Translations under genes and position numbers: made by a program
In this document: piece by piece, positions 25,956 to 34,754 of the stretch
How the letters are laid out: every line of letters begins with the position of its first letter
How positions within the stretch are numbered: position 1 is the first letter of the stretch
From: Candidatus Oleimmundimicrobium sp.
GTDB taxonomy: Bacteria; Actinomycetota; Aquicultoria; UBA3085; Oleimmundimicrobiaceae
Direction: 5' to 3'
Assembly: GCF_030651595.1 (NCBI RefSeq)
Contig: NZ_JAUSCH010000123.1
Location: 1-48,517, forward strand
Length of the DNA stretch: 48,517 nt
The notes under the pieces: model-generated
The model's input: only the letters and a program-made list of their open reading frames with translations
Told to the model about the DNA's origin: nothing
Database searches by the model: none

Positions 25956-26636
25956 ATGAGAAAGATATTAACGGTGTTTTTGGTAGTTTCATTGTTTGTT
26001 ATGGTTTTTGCTCCAGCTGTTATGGCTCAAGATGAATCGGTGGAGCCGGGTCTTACCCCGGATAGTTCTTTTTATTTCTTGAAGGTGTGGGTTGAAGAAT
26101 TTCAGCTTATGTTTACTTTTAGAGCTGAAAATAAGGTTGAGCTTTTAAATAAGTTTGCTGAAAAAAGAATAGCTGAAGCTCAGAAAATGATTGAGAAGGG
26201 TAAAATAGATCTTGCTGAGAAGTGTCTTAGTCGGTATGAAAAACACCTCAATAAAACTCAAAGTATCATTGAGAAATTAGGTAATGAGGAAGTTTATATG
26301 AAAGTTGCTGAGGCAACTTCAAAGCATGAAAGAGTTTTAAATGAACTTCTCGAAAAAGTTCCTGAGAGGGCCAGAGATTCAATCGAGCAAGCGATAGAAG
26401 TTTCTCAAACTGGACACAATAGAGCAGGAGAGGCTCTACAAAAAGTTCTACAAAAGAAAATTCAAATTCAAGAGCAAAACGAAGGCGAAGAAACCATGAT
26501 TAAAACAGAACAACAGACAAAAACGCAGACAAAAGAGTGTATCGAGGATTGCGAAGAAGAGTGCGAGCAAATACAGGAACGTACCGAAGAGCAAATTAAG
26601 GAACAGCTAATGAAAGATAAAGAAACAAAGCAGTAA
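25956..26636 (+). CDS. Secreted DUF5667-domain protein
   Basis: A 226-residue protein with a signal peptide at 1-25 (ILTVFLVVSLFVMVFAPAVMA, likely cleaved after AMA/AQ). The mature part begins with the DUF5667 pattern: GLTPDSSFYFLKVWVEEFQL, then ENKVELLNKFAEKRIAEAQ. It is a helical, Glu/Lys-rich coiled protein. The tail has a Cys cluster, CIEDCEEECEQ, which could bind metal or form disulfides. DUF5667 proteins are secreted or envelope proteins of unknown role. The gene stands alone, with GAGGAGGG before ATG 25956, and is closed by a strong terminator. Confidence 0.8.
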   Translation: MRKILTVFLVVSLFVMVFAPAVMAQDESVEPGLTPDSSFYFLKVWVEEFQLMFTFRAENKVELLNKFAEKRIAEAQKMIEKGKIDLAEKCLSRYEKHLNKTQSIIEKLGNEEVYMKVAEATSKHERVLNELLEKVPERARDSIEQAIEVSQTGHNRAGEALQKVLQKKIQIQEQNEGEETMIKTEQQTKTQTKECIEDCEEECEQIQERTEEQIKEQLMKDKETKQ

Positions 26637-26641
26637 ATAAT

Positions 26642-26725
26642 ATAACATAGTGTTATGTAGGTTAATACCTACATTGGTTAATGTAAAGCAGTAAAAACCG
26701 CCACCAAATTTGGTGGCGGTTTTTA
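26642..26725 (+). terminator. Three tandem hairpins ending in an intrinsic terminator
   Basis: ATAACA/TGTTAT at 26642-26656 and TGTAGGT/ACCTACA at 26656-26673 form two small hairpins. They are followed by a 16-base perfect stem (AAAAACCGCCACCAAA with its complement, 26694-26725) with virtually no loop that runs into T's. The last is the terminator of the DUF5667 gene; AAAAA on the left side could make it work for either strand. The two upstream hairpins may protect the mRNA end. Confidence 0.85.
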
Positions 26726-26855
26726 TCTGAACAAAACGACATTTTGTGGTGCTGTTATTTTTTACCGTTATTCCGACGATAGAGAAAATTGCTAAATTAT
26801 TAAGGTTGGTTATAATTAGAAAGGCAAGAAGGTGTTTTGAGGGGAGGTTTTTTTA

Positions 26856-27185
26856 ATGATAGAGGAACGATTGGAAAAAATGGTTCATTCTACGAAAATT
26901 TTTCTCTCTGGGGTTGGTATTGGTTTTGGCTGGGGTGCAGTGACGGGAGCTTTAACCGGAATTTTAATTGGAGTTTTAGCAGCCCCTAAAACTGGCAAAG
27001 AAATGCGAAAAGACCTTAAAGAAAAAGCTGAGGATTTTATGGAATCGGGCAAAGAAGTTTTTGAATCTAAGAAAGCGAGTATTTTGGAGAGCGTTGGAAA
27101 GAAAACAACGATAGGTTACGAAAAGATTGATGAAGCGTTAAAAGAAAAGATTAAAAAGGACGAAGAAGTAAATAAAGAAATTTAA
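26856..27185 (+). CDS. YtxH-domain protein
   Basis: A 109-residue protein with the YtxH layout. A glycine-rich membrane segment at about 18-44 (GIGFGWGAVTGALTGILIGV) ends in the diagnostic LAAPKTGKEMR. A long charged amphipathic helix follows to the C-terminus. YtxH-like proteins are general-stress or envelope proteins without known mechanism. ATG 26856 follows GAGGGGAGG. It is a single-gene unit directly before the trp leader. Confidence 0.8.
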   Translation: MIEERLEKMVHSTKIFLSGVGIGFGWGAVTGALTGILIGVLAAPKTGKEMRKDLKEKAEDFMESGKEVFESKKASILESVGKKTTIGYEKIDEALKEKIKKDEEVNKEI

Positions 27186-27206
27186 CTGCAGAGAAACTTG
27201 TTTTTA

Positions 27207-27235
27207 TTGACTTGAAATTCTATTTTTGCTAAAAT
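27207..27235 (+). promoter_or_regulatory. Promoter of the trp operon
   Basis: TTGACT at 27207-27212 and TAAAAT at 27230-27235 with exactly 17 bases between, each one base off consensus. Transcription should start about 27242, just before the T-box leader. Confidence 0.75.
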
Positions 27236-27244
27236 TTTTAACAG

Positions 27245-27541
27245 TTTAAAAAGAAGAGCCTGTGAGGAAAACTAGTAACCAAAGCTGACTGGCTTCAGAG
27301 AACCGGGGTAGCTGGGAACCGGTGCTAAAAGTTTTGGTGAATGGATTTCTGAGGTGCGAGGCAAAATTCTATTTATATGGAGAGTAGCTAAGCCGGAGAT
27401 TCCACCGTTAAAAGGAACGGGGGTATATTTTTTATTTAAAAAAGTCGTACCCTGTCAGAGATTCCCACCAACTGGCGGGAAAGAAGAGTGGTACCGTGGA
27501 AGTTAATCTTTCGCCTCTTAAGAGGTGGAAGATTTTTTATT
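27245..27541 (+). promoter_or_regulatory. Tryptophan T-box leader
   Basis: A complete T-box riboswitch before trpE. AGTA (27274-27277) and GAATGGA (27339-27345) build the specifier loop, and the codon is TGG (27342-27344), read by tRNA-Trp. AGAGAACCGG and GGGAACCGG around 27297-27322 are the distal Stem I bulge and loop. The T-box core, AGAGTGGTACCGTGG, lies at 27485-27500; its TGG pairs with the CCA end of uncharged tRNA. A terminator follows. Uncharged tRNA-Trp should open transcription of the trp operon. Confidence 0.92.
27505..27541 (+). terminator. Regulated terminator of the trp T-box
   Basis: AATCTT (27505-27510) with AAGATT (27529-27534), and the inner CCTCTT/AAGAGG (27514-27525), make a long hairpin followed by a T-rich tract. 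The left arm lies directly after the T-box core, so the alternative antiterminator pairing is possible. It is the switch that tRNA-Trp controls. Confidence 0.85.
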
Positions 27542-27553
27542 TTTGGAGGAAAA

Positions 27554-29026
27554 ATGTATTATCCGAATTTTGATGAGTTTAAAAAAATAGCTGTAAATCA
27601 CAATTTAATCCCAGTTTACCGGGAGATAAATGCAGATATTGAGACCCCTGTTTCAGCGTTTCAGAAACTTGGGGCGAGCGAGTGTTCTTTTCTGCTTGAG
27701 AGCGCTGAAAAAGGGGAACGGTTTGGCCGTTACTCATTTCTTGGGTGTGACCCGTATCTTACAATTCAATGTGAGAATGGTTCAGTTTTTATAAAGAATG
27801 GGGAAAAAGAAGAAGTTGTCAAGCTTAAGAATCCTTTGGATGCTATCAGAGATGTTATTTCAAAATTTCGTCCGGCTGTAACTCGAAATTTACCGCCTTT
27901 TTTTGGCGGAGCAGTTGGTTATCTTGGCTATGACATGGTCAAATATTTTGAGGATATTCTCCCGCAAACTGCTCATAATGACCTTTATTTTCCGGAAATG
28001 TCATTCTTTTTTACTGACACAATTTTAATTTTTGATCACTTAAAACACACAATTAAAGTGGTGGCAAATGCTCATTTAAGTAAGGACGCGATGTTTTCAT
28101 ATAATAAAGTAATTTGCAAAATTGATGCCCTTATCGAGAAACTTCAAAGTTCTTTACCGAATCGCTCCAAATTTACAGGGAAAAAGAGTTGTCAGATAAC
28201 TTCAAATACCAGTAAAGAAGATTTTATTATCTCTGTTAAAAAAGCAAAAGAATATATTAAAGCGGGGGATGTTCTTCAGGTAGTGCTTTCGCAGAGATTT
28301 TCTACTGAGATTTCATCAGACCCATTTGATATCTATCGTGCTCTCAGGAGAATAAATCCTTCTCCTTATATGTACTATCTAAAGCAAGGAGATGTAAAAA
28401 TTATCGGTTCCTCCCCTGAATCTCTTGTTAAAGTGTGTGGGAATAAAGTTTTTACATGTCCAATAGCCGGTACTCGTCCACGTGGTCAGGATGATAAAGA
28501 GGATGATGAATTTACAAAGAGCTTATTAGAGGACCCGAAAGAGCGAGCAGAGCACATTATGCTCGTTGATTTGGGAAGAAATGATGTTGGTCGAGTAAGT
28601 GTGCCGGGAACAGTTAAGGTTGATGATTTGATGTGTGTAGAGAAATATTCTCATGTTATGCATATTGTTTCTACTGTCACAGGTCAACTTGAAAGTGAAA
28701 AAAACTCATTCGATGCACTGCAAGCAATTTTTCCTGCCGGGACGGTTTCTGGTGCACCAAAGATAAGGGCAATGGAAATTATCGATGAGTTGGAACCAAC
28801 GCGAAGGGGTCCTTACGCTGGTGCTGTAGGTTATTTTAGTTATTCTGGAGATTTGGATTCATGTATAACCATTCGTACAATTATGGTGCATAAAAACAAA
28901 GCCTATGTTCAGGCAGGAGCCGGTATTGTATATGATTCGGTTCCTGAAAATGAATACCAAGAGACAATTGACAAAGCAAAAGGGATGATAAAAGCTATAG
29001 AAATGGCGGAAGAGGGACTCGTTTAA
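27554..29026 (+). CDS. trpE: Anthranilate synthase component I
   Basis: A 490-residue chorismate-binding enzyme. The N-terminal [18 protein letters not shown] carries the LLES motif of tryptophan-sensitive TrpE. The C-terminal catalytic half has [39 protein letters not shown] and [13 protein letters not shown]. With TrpG it makes anthranilate from chorismate. ATG 27554 follows TGGAGGAAAA; the open frame further up belongs to the T-box. It is the first gene of trpEGDCFBA. Confidence 0.96.
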   Translation: MYYPNFDEFKKIAVNHNLIPVYREINADIETPVSAFQKLGASECSFLLESAEKGERFGRYSFLGCDPYLTIQCENGSVFIKNGEKEEVVKLKNPLDAIRDVISKFRPAVTRNLPPFFGGAVGYLGYDMVKYFEDILPQTAHNDLYFPEMSFFFTDTILIFDHLKHTIKVVANAHLSKDAMFSYNKVICKIDALIEKLQSSLPNRSKFTGKKSCQITSNTSKEDFIISVKKAKEYIKAGDVLQVVLSQRFSTEISSDPFDIYRALRRINPSPYMYYLKQGDVKIIGSSPESLVKVCGNKVFTCPIAGTRPRGQDDKEDDEFTKSLLEDPKERAEHIMLVDLGRNDVGRVSVPGTVKVDDLMCVEKYSHVMHIVSTVTGQLESEKNSFDALQAIFPAGTVSGAPKIRAMEIIDELEPTRRGPYAGAVGYFSYSGDLDSCITIRTIMVHKNKAYVQAGAGIVYDSVPENEYQETIDKAKGMIKAIEMAEEGLV

Positions 29027-29388
29027 TGAATAGTCGGGAGCGGGAAGTCGGTAGTGAGTAGTTTGGGAATAGGGAGCAAAAAAACAGGCAGGTCTCGCTT
29101 CGCTAGTCAAGAGTCAAAAAGGATGCTCTGGAGCGTCATTACGAGGAGCGTAAGCGACGAAGTAATCTCAAGGGATTGGGCCCATACTTCGTTCGCAATG
29201 ATAAACAAGCCAACAAGCTTTTGGCTGATTGTTGAAAGTGGAAGGTTGGAAGTTAAAAGGGTATAGGACAAAGGGTAACGGGTATAGGAAAATTTTTAAA
29301 ACCAAAAAAACAAATTTACAATTTAATATTTACAACTTGCATTTTACAATTAGTTGCCAGATAGCTGGCAACTAACGGAGGTTTAAGA
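29027..29388. repeat. Repeat-filled spacer between trpE and trpG
   Basis: This 360-base gap inside a biosynthetic operon holds no gene. Degenerate 7-base units (AGTCGGG, AGCGGGA) fill 29030-29075. A double CATTGCGAG-type repeat is at 29134-29203. GGGTATA and GGGTAAC units are at 29259-29290. The right end, 29308-29385, is the related copy of the spacer before dnaE, with a CCAGATAGCTGG palindrome at 29350-29361 and then the GGAGG of trpG. Confidence 0.65.
29134..29203. repeat. Double CATTGCGAG-type hairpin repeat
   Basis: CGTCATTACGAGGAGCG at 29134-29150 is followed by GCGACGAAGTAATCTC at 29154-29169, the two arms of one copy (with A instead of G in the CATTGC word). A further inverted arm, TTCGTTCGCAATGA at 29188-29201, completes a larger structure. 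Related copies stand at 3359-3504, 7963-7999 and 22788-22819. Confidence 0.6.
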
Positions 29389-29958
29389 ATGATTTTAATG
29401 ATAGATAACTATGACTCGTTTACATACAATCTTGTTCAGTATTTTGGCGAGCTTGGGGCGGATTTAAAGGTTTTTCGTAATGATAAAATTACGCTTGCCG
29501 AAATAGAGAACATAAATCCCGACCATATTGTTATTTCTCCAGGGCCCTGCACGCCAAACGAAGCTGGCATTTCTATGGATTTAGTTAAAAATTTTATGGG
29601 GAAGATACCAATTTTAGGAGTATGTTTGGGTCATCAGTCAATTGTTCAAGCTTTAGGCGGAAAGATTATAAGAGGGCTTTATCCGGTGCATGGAAAGACC
29701 TCAGCAATCTATCATGACGGAAAAACAATCTTTAAAGATGTTGAAAACCCGTTCATTGCTACTCGTTACCATTCGTTGATTGCCGAGGCGAAATCTTTAC
29801 CGAACTGTTTTGATATTTCTGCCAGGACAGATGATGGAGTAATTATGGGAGTAAGACATAAAGAATATTCCTTGGAAGGAATTCAGTTTCATCCTGAATC
29901 CATATTGACGACAGAAGGGAAGAAGATACTGGCCAATTTTTTAAAATTGTCAATTTAA
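29389..29958 (+). CDS. trpG: Anthranilate synthase glutaminase component
   Basis: A 189-residue class I amidotransferase. It starts MILMIDNYDSFTYNLVQYFGELG; catalytic Cys lies in GVCLGHQSIVQALGG near residue 79, and His/Glu in GIQFHPESILT near 170. It supplies ammonia to TrpE and may also serve aminodeoxychorismate synthase. ATG 29389 follows GGAGGTTTAAGA. Confidence 0.95.
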   Translation: MILMIDNYDSFTYNLVQYFGELGADLKVFRNDKITLAEIENINPDHIVISPGPCTPNEAGISMDLVKNFMGKIPILGVCLGHQSIVQALGGKIIRGLYPVHGKTSAIYHDGKTIFKDVENPFIATRYHSLIAEAKSLPNCFDISARTDDGVIMGVRHKEYSLEGIQFHPESILTTEGKKILANFLKLSI

Positions 29959-30057
29959 TAATGGGAAGCGGGTAGGAAATAGGTAGTAAGAAGTAATTAA
30001 TTAAATTATCAACTTCTAATTCCTAACCATCAACTTCCAACTTAAAGGAGGTAAAAA
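29959..30057. repeat. Heptamer-periodic spacer before trpD
   Basis: The left half is purine-rich with units such as GGGAAGC and GGGTAGG. The right half is the pyrimidine counterpart with ACTTCTA and ATTCCTA. The whole can fold into an imperfect hairpin and is the clearest example of the 7-base step in both strands. AAAGGAGG of trpD follows directly. Confidence 0.65.
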
Positions 30058-31086
30058 ATGATAGTCGAAGCAATTAAAAAGTTAATAGAAAAAAGGGATT
30101 TAACCAGAGAAGAATCGAGAGCGGTAATGGACGAAATAATGAGTGGTCAGTCCCACGATGCTCAAATTGGTTCATTTTTGACGGCGCTCAGGATGAAAGG
30201 CGAAACTATAAATGAGTTTACAGGTCTTGCTGAGGGTATGATTGCGAAGGTAGCTCAGGTAAGTCCCAAACATAAATTTGTTGTGGATACGTGCGGTACG
30301 GGTGGCGATTTTTCCGGGACCTTCAATATTTCGACAATTTCTGCTTTTGTAGCCGCTGGAGCTGACGTTTGTATTGCTAAACACGGGAACCGTTCTATTT
30401 CAAGTCGCTGTGGCAGCGCTGATCTTTTAGAAGCTTTAGGGGTTTGTGTCACGCTTACCCCGGAGCAGGTGGCTAAGTGTATTGACGAAGTCGGAATAGG
30501 TTTCATGTTTGCACCAATGTTTCATCCTGCAATGAAGCATGTGATGCCCAGTCGCAAAGCAATGGGGATTAGAACGGCTTTCAACGCTCTTGGCCCCTTA
30601 ACTAATCCGGCAAAAGCTCCGGCTCAGATAATTGGCGTATATAATGAAAAGTTAACGGATATTTTTGTTCAAGTTTTAAGTAATTTGGGAACCAAACATG
30701 CTCTTGTTGTTCATGGTGCTGATGGGCTTGATGAACTTTCAACCACAGGGCCAAGCAAAATTTCCGAGTTAAAAAACGGAGAAGTCAAAAGCTATAAAGT
30801 AGAACCCGAGGAGTTTGGTTTAAAAAGAGCCAAGCCAAGCGATATATTGGGCGGGGACGTTTCTGAGAACGTTTGCATAGCCAAGGCGATTCTTAATGGA
30901 GAAAAGGGTTCAAAACGGGACATTGTCTTATTTAATTCCGCGGGTGCTATTTTTGTTGGTGGTAAGGCGAGCAATTTGAAAAAGGCTGTAGAACTTGCTC
31001 AAAAGTCTATCGACTCGGGAGCTGCCCTTAAGAAACTTAATGAGTTGGTGGAATATAGCCAAAAGTTAAGTCGGGAGAAACATTAA
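30058..31086 (+). CDS. trpD: Anthranilate phosphoribosyltransferase
   Basis: A 342-residue class III phosphoribosyltransferase. The PRPP-binding loop DTCGTGGDFSGTFNIST (about 79-95), KHGNRSISSRCGSADLLEALG and RKAMGIRTAFNALGPLTNPA are all present. It joins anthranilate to PRPP. The start ATG 30058 follows AAAGGAGG. Full length. Confidence 0.96.
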   Translation: MIVEAIKKLIEKRDLTREESRAVMDEIMSGQSHDAQIGSFLTALRMKGETINEFTGLAEGMIAKVAQVSPKHKFVVDTCGTGGDFSGTFNISTISAFVAAGADVCIAKHGNRSISSRCGSADLLEALGVCVTLTPEQVAKCIDEVGIGFMFAPMFHPAMKHVMPSRKAMGIRTAFNALGPLTNPAKAPAQIIGVYNEKLTDIFVQVLSNLGTKHALVVHGADGLDELSTTGPSKISELKNGEVKSYKVEPEEFGLKRAKPSDILGGDVSENVCIAKAILNGEKGSKRDIVLFNSAGAIFVGGKASNLKKAVELAQKSIDSGAALKKLNELVEYSQKLSREKH

Positions 31087-31113
31087 AAAGCGTAGAATTT
31101 GGAATGGATTTAT

Positions 31114-31896
31114 ATGAAAACAATTTTAGAAAAGATAGTTGAAGACAAAAAAGAAGAACTTAAAAAACAGAAGAAAAACTTGCCACAGGAGTTTCTAATT
31201 GAAAAAATTTCCGGCTTGCCGCACTCAAGAGATTTTAAAAGGGCATTAAAAAAGCAGGGCCTGAGTCTTATTGCGGAAATAAAGAAGTCATCTCCTTCAC
31301 TCGGGGTTATACAGGAAAATTTTGATCCTGTTAAATTGGCAAAAACGTATGAACTAAATGGGGCATCAGCGATATCGGTTCTTACCGAAAAAAAATATTT
31401 TGATGGAAATTTAAGTTATTTAAAAGTTGTTAAGGAAGCTACTACCATTCCTATTTTGCGTAAAGATTTTATATTTGATGAGTATCAAATATATGAATCT
31501 CGCGTAGCCGGGGCAGATGCAGTTCTTTTAATAGTTTCCATTCTTGATGACAAAACTTTGACAAAACTTTTAAATTTAACTAAAAAATTGGGTTTGGATG
31601 CATTAGTTGAGACTCGCACAAAAGAAGAGATTGAGAAAGCTCTAAAGAGCGGTGCTGAGATTATCGGAATAAATAACCGGGATTTAGATACTTTTAAAGT
31701 AGATATAACTCGTTCAATTAGCTTATGTCATCTTATTCCTCCCAATAGAGTCATAGTGAGCGAGAGTGGAATACATGACTATAAAGATATGGTAAAATTA
31801 GAAAATTCTGGCGTAGATGCTGTTCTGGTTGGCGAAGCGCTGATGAAAAGTAAAAATGTTGGAAAAAAAATAAAGGAACTATTAGGTAAAAGTTAG
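31114..31896 (+). CDS. trpC: Indole-3-glycerol phosphate synthase
   Basis: A 260-residue barrel enzyme. SLIAEIKKSSPSLG contains the catalytic Lys/Glu region; SVLTEKKYFDG, PILRKDFIFDEYQI, GINNRDLDTF and SESGI complete the active site. It closes the indole ring. ATG 31114 is used; a TTG at 31099 in the same frame would add five residues without a better ribosome site. It follows trpD by 27 bases. Confidence 0.95.
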   Translation: MKTILEKIVEDKKEELKKQKKNLPQEFLIEKISGLPHSRDFKRALKKQGLSLIAEIKKSSPSLGVIQENFDPVKLAKTYELNGASAISVLTEKKYFDGNLSYLKVVKEATTIPILRKDFIFDEYQIYESRVAGADAVLLIVSILDDKTLTKLLNLTKKLGLDALVETRTKEEIEKALKSGAEIIGINNRDLDTFKVDITRSISLCHLIPPNRVIVSESGIHDYKDMVKLENSGVDAVLVGEALMKSKNVGKKIKELLGKS

Positions 31897-32050
31897 TTAA
31901 AAGTTAAGGGTTGAAAGTATGGAGTATGGTGGAAATAAAAATTACCCATCTGTCTGCCCTGCCTGCCGGTAGGCACGGCGGCAGGCACGGCATTTTTATA
32001 TTTTACTTTTTAATTAGAATCGCTAGAAGCTGAGAGCTGGTAGCTGAAAT
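31897..32050. repeat. Spacer with GC-rich palindrome and heptamers before trpF
   Basis: At 31954-31992 lies a GC-rich inverted repeat built from GCCTGCC, GGTAGGC and GGCAGGC words, followed by T's, so it could stop some transcription. The 31994-32016 tract matches 314-337. CTAGAAGCTGAGAGCTGG (32021-32038) and the CTGGTAGCTG word right before the trpF start codon belong to the heptamer family. No ordinary GGAGG is present before trpF. Confidence 0.6.
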
Positions 32051-32680
32051 ATGGTAAGAATAAAAATTTGCGGGATAACAAATATTGAAGATGCTTTGCT
32101 TGTAAGCAAACTGGGAGCAGATGCTCTTGGATTTGTCTTTGCTGAAAGTCCGAGAAGAATTGATGTGGAGACAGGGGAAGAGATAAATTCGGCTCTCCCG
32201 CCTTTCATCAGCAGGGTAGGAGTCTTTGTTAATGAAAAGACAGAAACGGTAAAAGCAATTGCCTCCCGTTGCCGACTCGATATTTTGCAGTTTCACGGAA
32301 GTGAATCTTCAAATTATTGCAATAGTTTTTCTCAAAAAATTATAAAGGCTTTTCGTGTAAAGGATATAAACGATCTTGACAGATTATCCGATTATGATGT
32401 TAATGGGTATCTTTTGGATACTTTTATTGATGGAAAACCTGGTGGAACGGGAGAGGTTTTTAACTGGGAAATTGGAAAGAAGGCAAAGGGCTTTGGCAAA
32501 CCGGTAATTCTTTCGGGTGGCCTCAATCCGGGGAACGTTATTGATGCTATAAATTTTGTTCAACCTTATGCTGTTGATGTGAGCAGTGGCGTTGAGGAGA
32601 GACCGGGGAAGAAAGACCCAAACAAAATCCAGGCTTTCATAAAGGCTTGCCAAGCAGCATCAACGGATTTTGAATTATAA
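32051..32680 (+). CDS. trpF: Phosphoribosylanthranilate isomerase
   Basis: A 209-residue barrel. The catalytic Cys is in RIKICGITNIEDA (Cys7) and the Asp in LLDTFIDGKPGGTGEVFNW, while ILSGGLNPGN and VDVSSGVEERPGKKD bind phosphate. It isomerises phosphoribosylanthranilate. A stand-alone TrpF is worth noting because many actinobacteria lack it and use PriA. The start ATG 32051 directly follows repeat sequence without a clear Shine-Dalgarno. Confidence 0.95.
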   Translation: MVRIKICGITNIEDALLVSKLGADALGFVFAESPRRIDVETGEEINSALPPFISRVGVFVNEKTETVKAIASRCRLDILQFHGSESSNYCNSFSQKIIKAFRVKDINDLDRLSDYDVNGYLLDTFIDGKPGGTGEVFNWEIGKKAKGFGKPVILSGGLNPGNVIDAINFVQPYAVDVSSGVEERPGKKDPNKIQAFIKACQAASTDFEL

Positions 32681-32755
32681 ATTGATTTAAATTTAGACTT
32701 AAAAAGAAGTATTTTTGCACTTTACAATTTGCATTTTACAAGGGAGCGTAGCGAC
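32681..32755. repeat. AT-rich heptamer spacer before trpB
   Basis: The tract from about 32700 to 32740 (TTTTTGCACTTTACAATTTG and on) shares the TTTACAA/CATTTTACAA words with the spacers before dnaE and trpG. AAGGGAG of trpB follows. Confidence 0.5.
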
Positions 32756-33937
32756 ATGATGTTACCTAATTCTAAAGGACATTTTGGAAAATTTGGCGGA
32801 AAGTATGTGCCGGAGACGTTAATGACGGTTTTGGAACAACTTGAATCTGCCTATAAAAAGTATCGAAAAGATAAAGATTTTAAGCAGGAACTAGACTATT
32901 ACTTGAGAGATTATGCCGGTCGACCCACTCCTTTATATTTTGCTGAAAGGTTGTCAAAATATTACGGCGCAAAAATTTATTTAAAACGTGAAGACCTTTG
33001 TCATACGGGAGCTCACAAGATAAATAATACTATTGGTCAGGCACTTTTGGCTAAACGTATGGGCAAGACGCGAATTATTGCTGAAACAGGAGCTGGTCAA
33101 CACGGAGTGGCAACGGCTACCGTGGCTGCTTTGTTTGGCATGGATTGTCATGTTTACATGGGCGAAGAAGATACTAAACGTCAGGCGCCAAATGTTTTAC
33201 GTATGAAACTTTTGGGAGCGGAAGTCATTCCGGTTACCTCAGGCAGCAAGACGCTCAAGGATGCCATGAATGAAGCAATACGTGATTGGGTCACAAATGT
33301 AAGAAACACTTTCTACATCATTGGTTCGGTTGCCGGGCCGCATCCGTATCCGATGATGGTGCGAGATTTTCAGAAAGTAATTGGCAAAGAAGTAAAAAAA
33401 CAAATTCAAAAAAAAGAAGGAAGAGACCCCGATTATGTTGTGGCTTGTGTTGGCGGGGGGAGCAATGCAATTGGTATATTTTCTCCCTTTTTAAACACGG
33501 AAACTAAACTGATAGGAATTGAAGCAGCTGGTTTAGGACTTGAAACGGGAAAGCATGGAGCTCCACTTGCTAGAGGAGACGTGGGGGTGCTTCACGGTTC
33601 TAAGAGTTATGTGCTTCAAGATGAGTTTGGGCAAATAAAGGAGGCCTATTCTATTTCTGCCGGCTTGGATTATCCCGGGGTGGGTCCTGAGCACAGTTAT
33701 TTTAAAGAACACGGTATAGTAGCGTACGATTTTATAAATGACAAAGAGGCCCTAAAAGCTTTTCAATTTTTGAGCAAGATGGAGGGAATTATTCCTGCTT
33801 TAGAGAGTGCGCACGCTGTTGCTTATCTTGAAAAACTTGCTCCTAAAGCAAGAGGAAAGTTGATTATAATAAATTTATCAGGCCGAGGGGATAAAGATCT
33901 TGAAACTGTCGTTAAAGCTATGGAGAAAAAATTATGA
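32756..33937 (+). CDS. trpB: Tryptophan synthase beta chain
   Basis: A 393-residue PLP enzyme of the TrpB1 type. [12 protein letters not shown] begins the protein; the PLP lysine lies in [36 protein letters not shown] and [12 protein letters not shown] bind substrate and phosphate. It condenses indole and serine. ATG 32756 has AAGGGAG about 9 bases upstream; ATG 32759 directly follows. It overlaps trpA by 4 bases. Confidence 0.97.
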   Translation: MMLPNSKGHFGKFGGKYVPETLMTVLEQLESAYKKYRKDKDFKQELDYYLRDYAGRPTPLYFAERLSKYYGAKIYLKREDLCHTGAHKINNTIGQALLAKRMGKTRIIAETGAGQHGVATATVAALFGMDCHVYMGEEDTKRQAPNVLRMKLLGAEVIPVTSGSKTLKDAMNEAIRDWVTNVRNTFYIIGSVAGPHPYPMMVRDFQKVIGKEVKKQIQKKEGRDPDYVVACVGGGSNAIGIFSPFLNTETKLIGIEAAGLGLETGKHGAPLARGDVGVLHGSKSYVLQDEFGQIKEAYSISAGLDYPGVGPEHSYFKEHGIVAYDFINDKEALKAFQFLSKMEGIIPALESAHAVAYLEKLAPKARGKLIIINLSGRGDKDLETVVKAMEKKL

Positions 33938-34725
33938 GTCGAATTAAACAAAAATTTAAACAATTGAAGAAAAATAACAAAAAAGCATTTATTCCTTATG
34001 TAACAGGAGGTTATCCAAGTTTAGATGCCTGTGAAAGACTCATTGAAGTTTTAGCTGAAAATGGTGCTGATATTATAGAGATAGGTATTCCTTACTCTGA
34101 CCCATTGGCTGATGGGCCCACGATTCAAAAGGCGTCTCAAATTGCCATCTCTCGCGGGGCAAACACAAAAAATATCTTTGGAATGATTAAAAATTTGAAA
34201 AAGAAAATAGATGTTCCGCTGGTAATTATGACTTACTACAATACAATTTATCGCTATGGTGAAAAGAAATTTGCTGAAGAGGCAGCTTATGCCGGTGTAG
34301 ATGGATTAATTGTACCGGACTTGCCTCCTGAAGAGGCGCGTTCGTGGCGCGCGCTGGCTAAGAAAAATGCTTTGGATACGATTTTTTTAATATCTCCGAC
34401 AAGTAGTGATGACAGAATTAAAGAAATAGTTTCCGCATCGAGCGGGTTTATATATTGCGTTTCTCTTACCGGAGTAACAGGAGCGAGAAACAGTATGCCT
34501 TTAGAACTTTCCGGTTTTTTGTCGAAAGTTCGATCTTTAACCGATAAACCCCTGGCGGTGGGGTTTGGCATCTCGTCGGCCAATTTAGCTAAAGAGGTTT
34601 CACGGTTAGCGGATGGGATAATAATAGGGAGTGCTTTAATAGATTTAATTAATGATTCTGACATAAAATATGATAAAATTATTAAATTTGTTAAAAATAT
34701 CAAGTTGGCAATGGAAACGAGTTAA
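33934..34725 (+). CDS. trpA: Tryptophan synthase alpha chain
   Basis: A 263-residue barrel. Glu in [19 protein letters not shown] (around residue 49) and Asp in [14 protein letters not shown] (around 129) are the catalytic pair; SLTGVTGAR and [12 protein letters not shown] follow. It cleaves indoleglycerol phosphate to indole for TrpB. Its ATGA overlap with trpB keeps the two subunits in balance. It is the last trp gene; accD follows after 29 bases. Confidence 0.96.
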   Translation: MSRIKQKFKQLKKNNKKAFIPYVTGGYPSLDACERLIEVLAENGADIIEIGIPYSDPLADGPTIQKASQIAISRGANTKNIFGMIKNLKKKIDVPLVIMTYYNTIYRYGEKKFAEEAAYAGVDGLIVPDLPPEEARSWRALAKKNALDTIFLISPTSSDDRIKEIVSASSGFIYCVSLTGVTGARNSMPLELSGFLSKVRSLTDKPLAVGFGISSANLAKEVSRLADGIIIGSALIDLINDSDIKYDKIIKFVKNIKLAMETS

Positions 34726-34754
34726 TTTAATTATCTTCTATTTGTGGTGAAATT

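Noticed and set aside
29027-30057. A CRISPR array, suggested by repeated similar words in the spacers
   Set aside because: The units are about 7 bases, degenerate and directly adjacent, without unique spacers of constant size; no cas gene is near.
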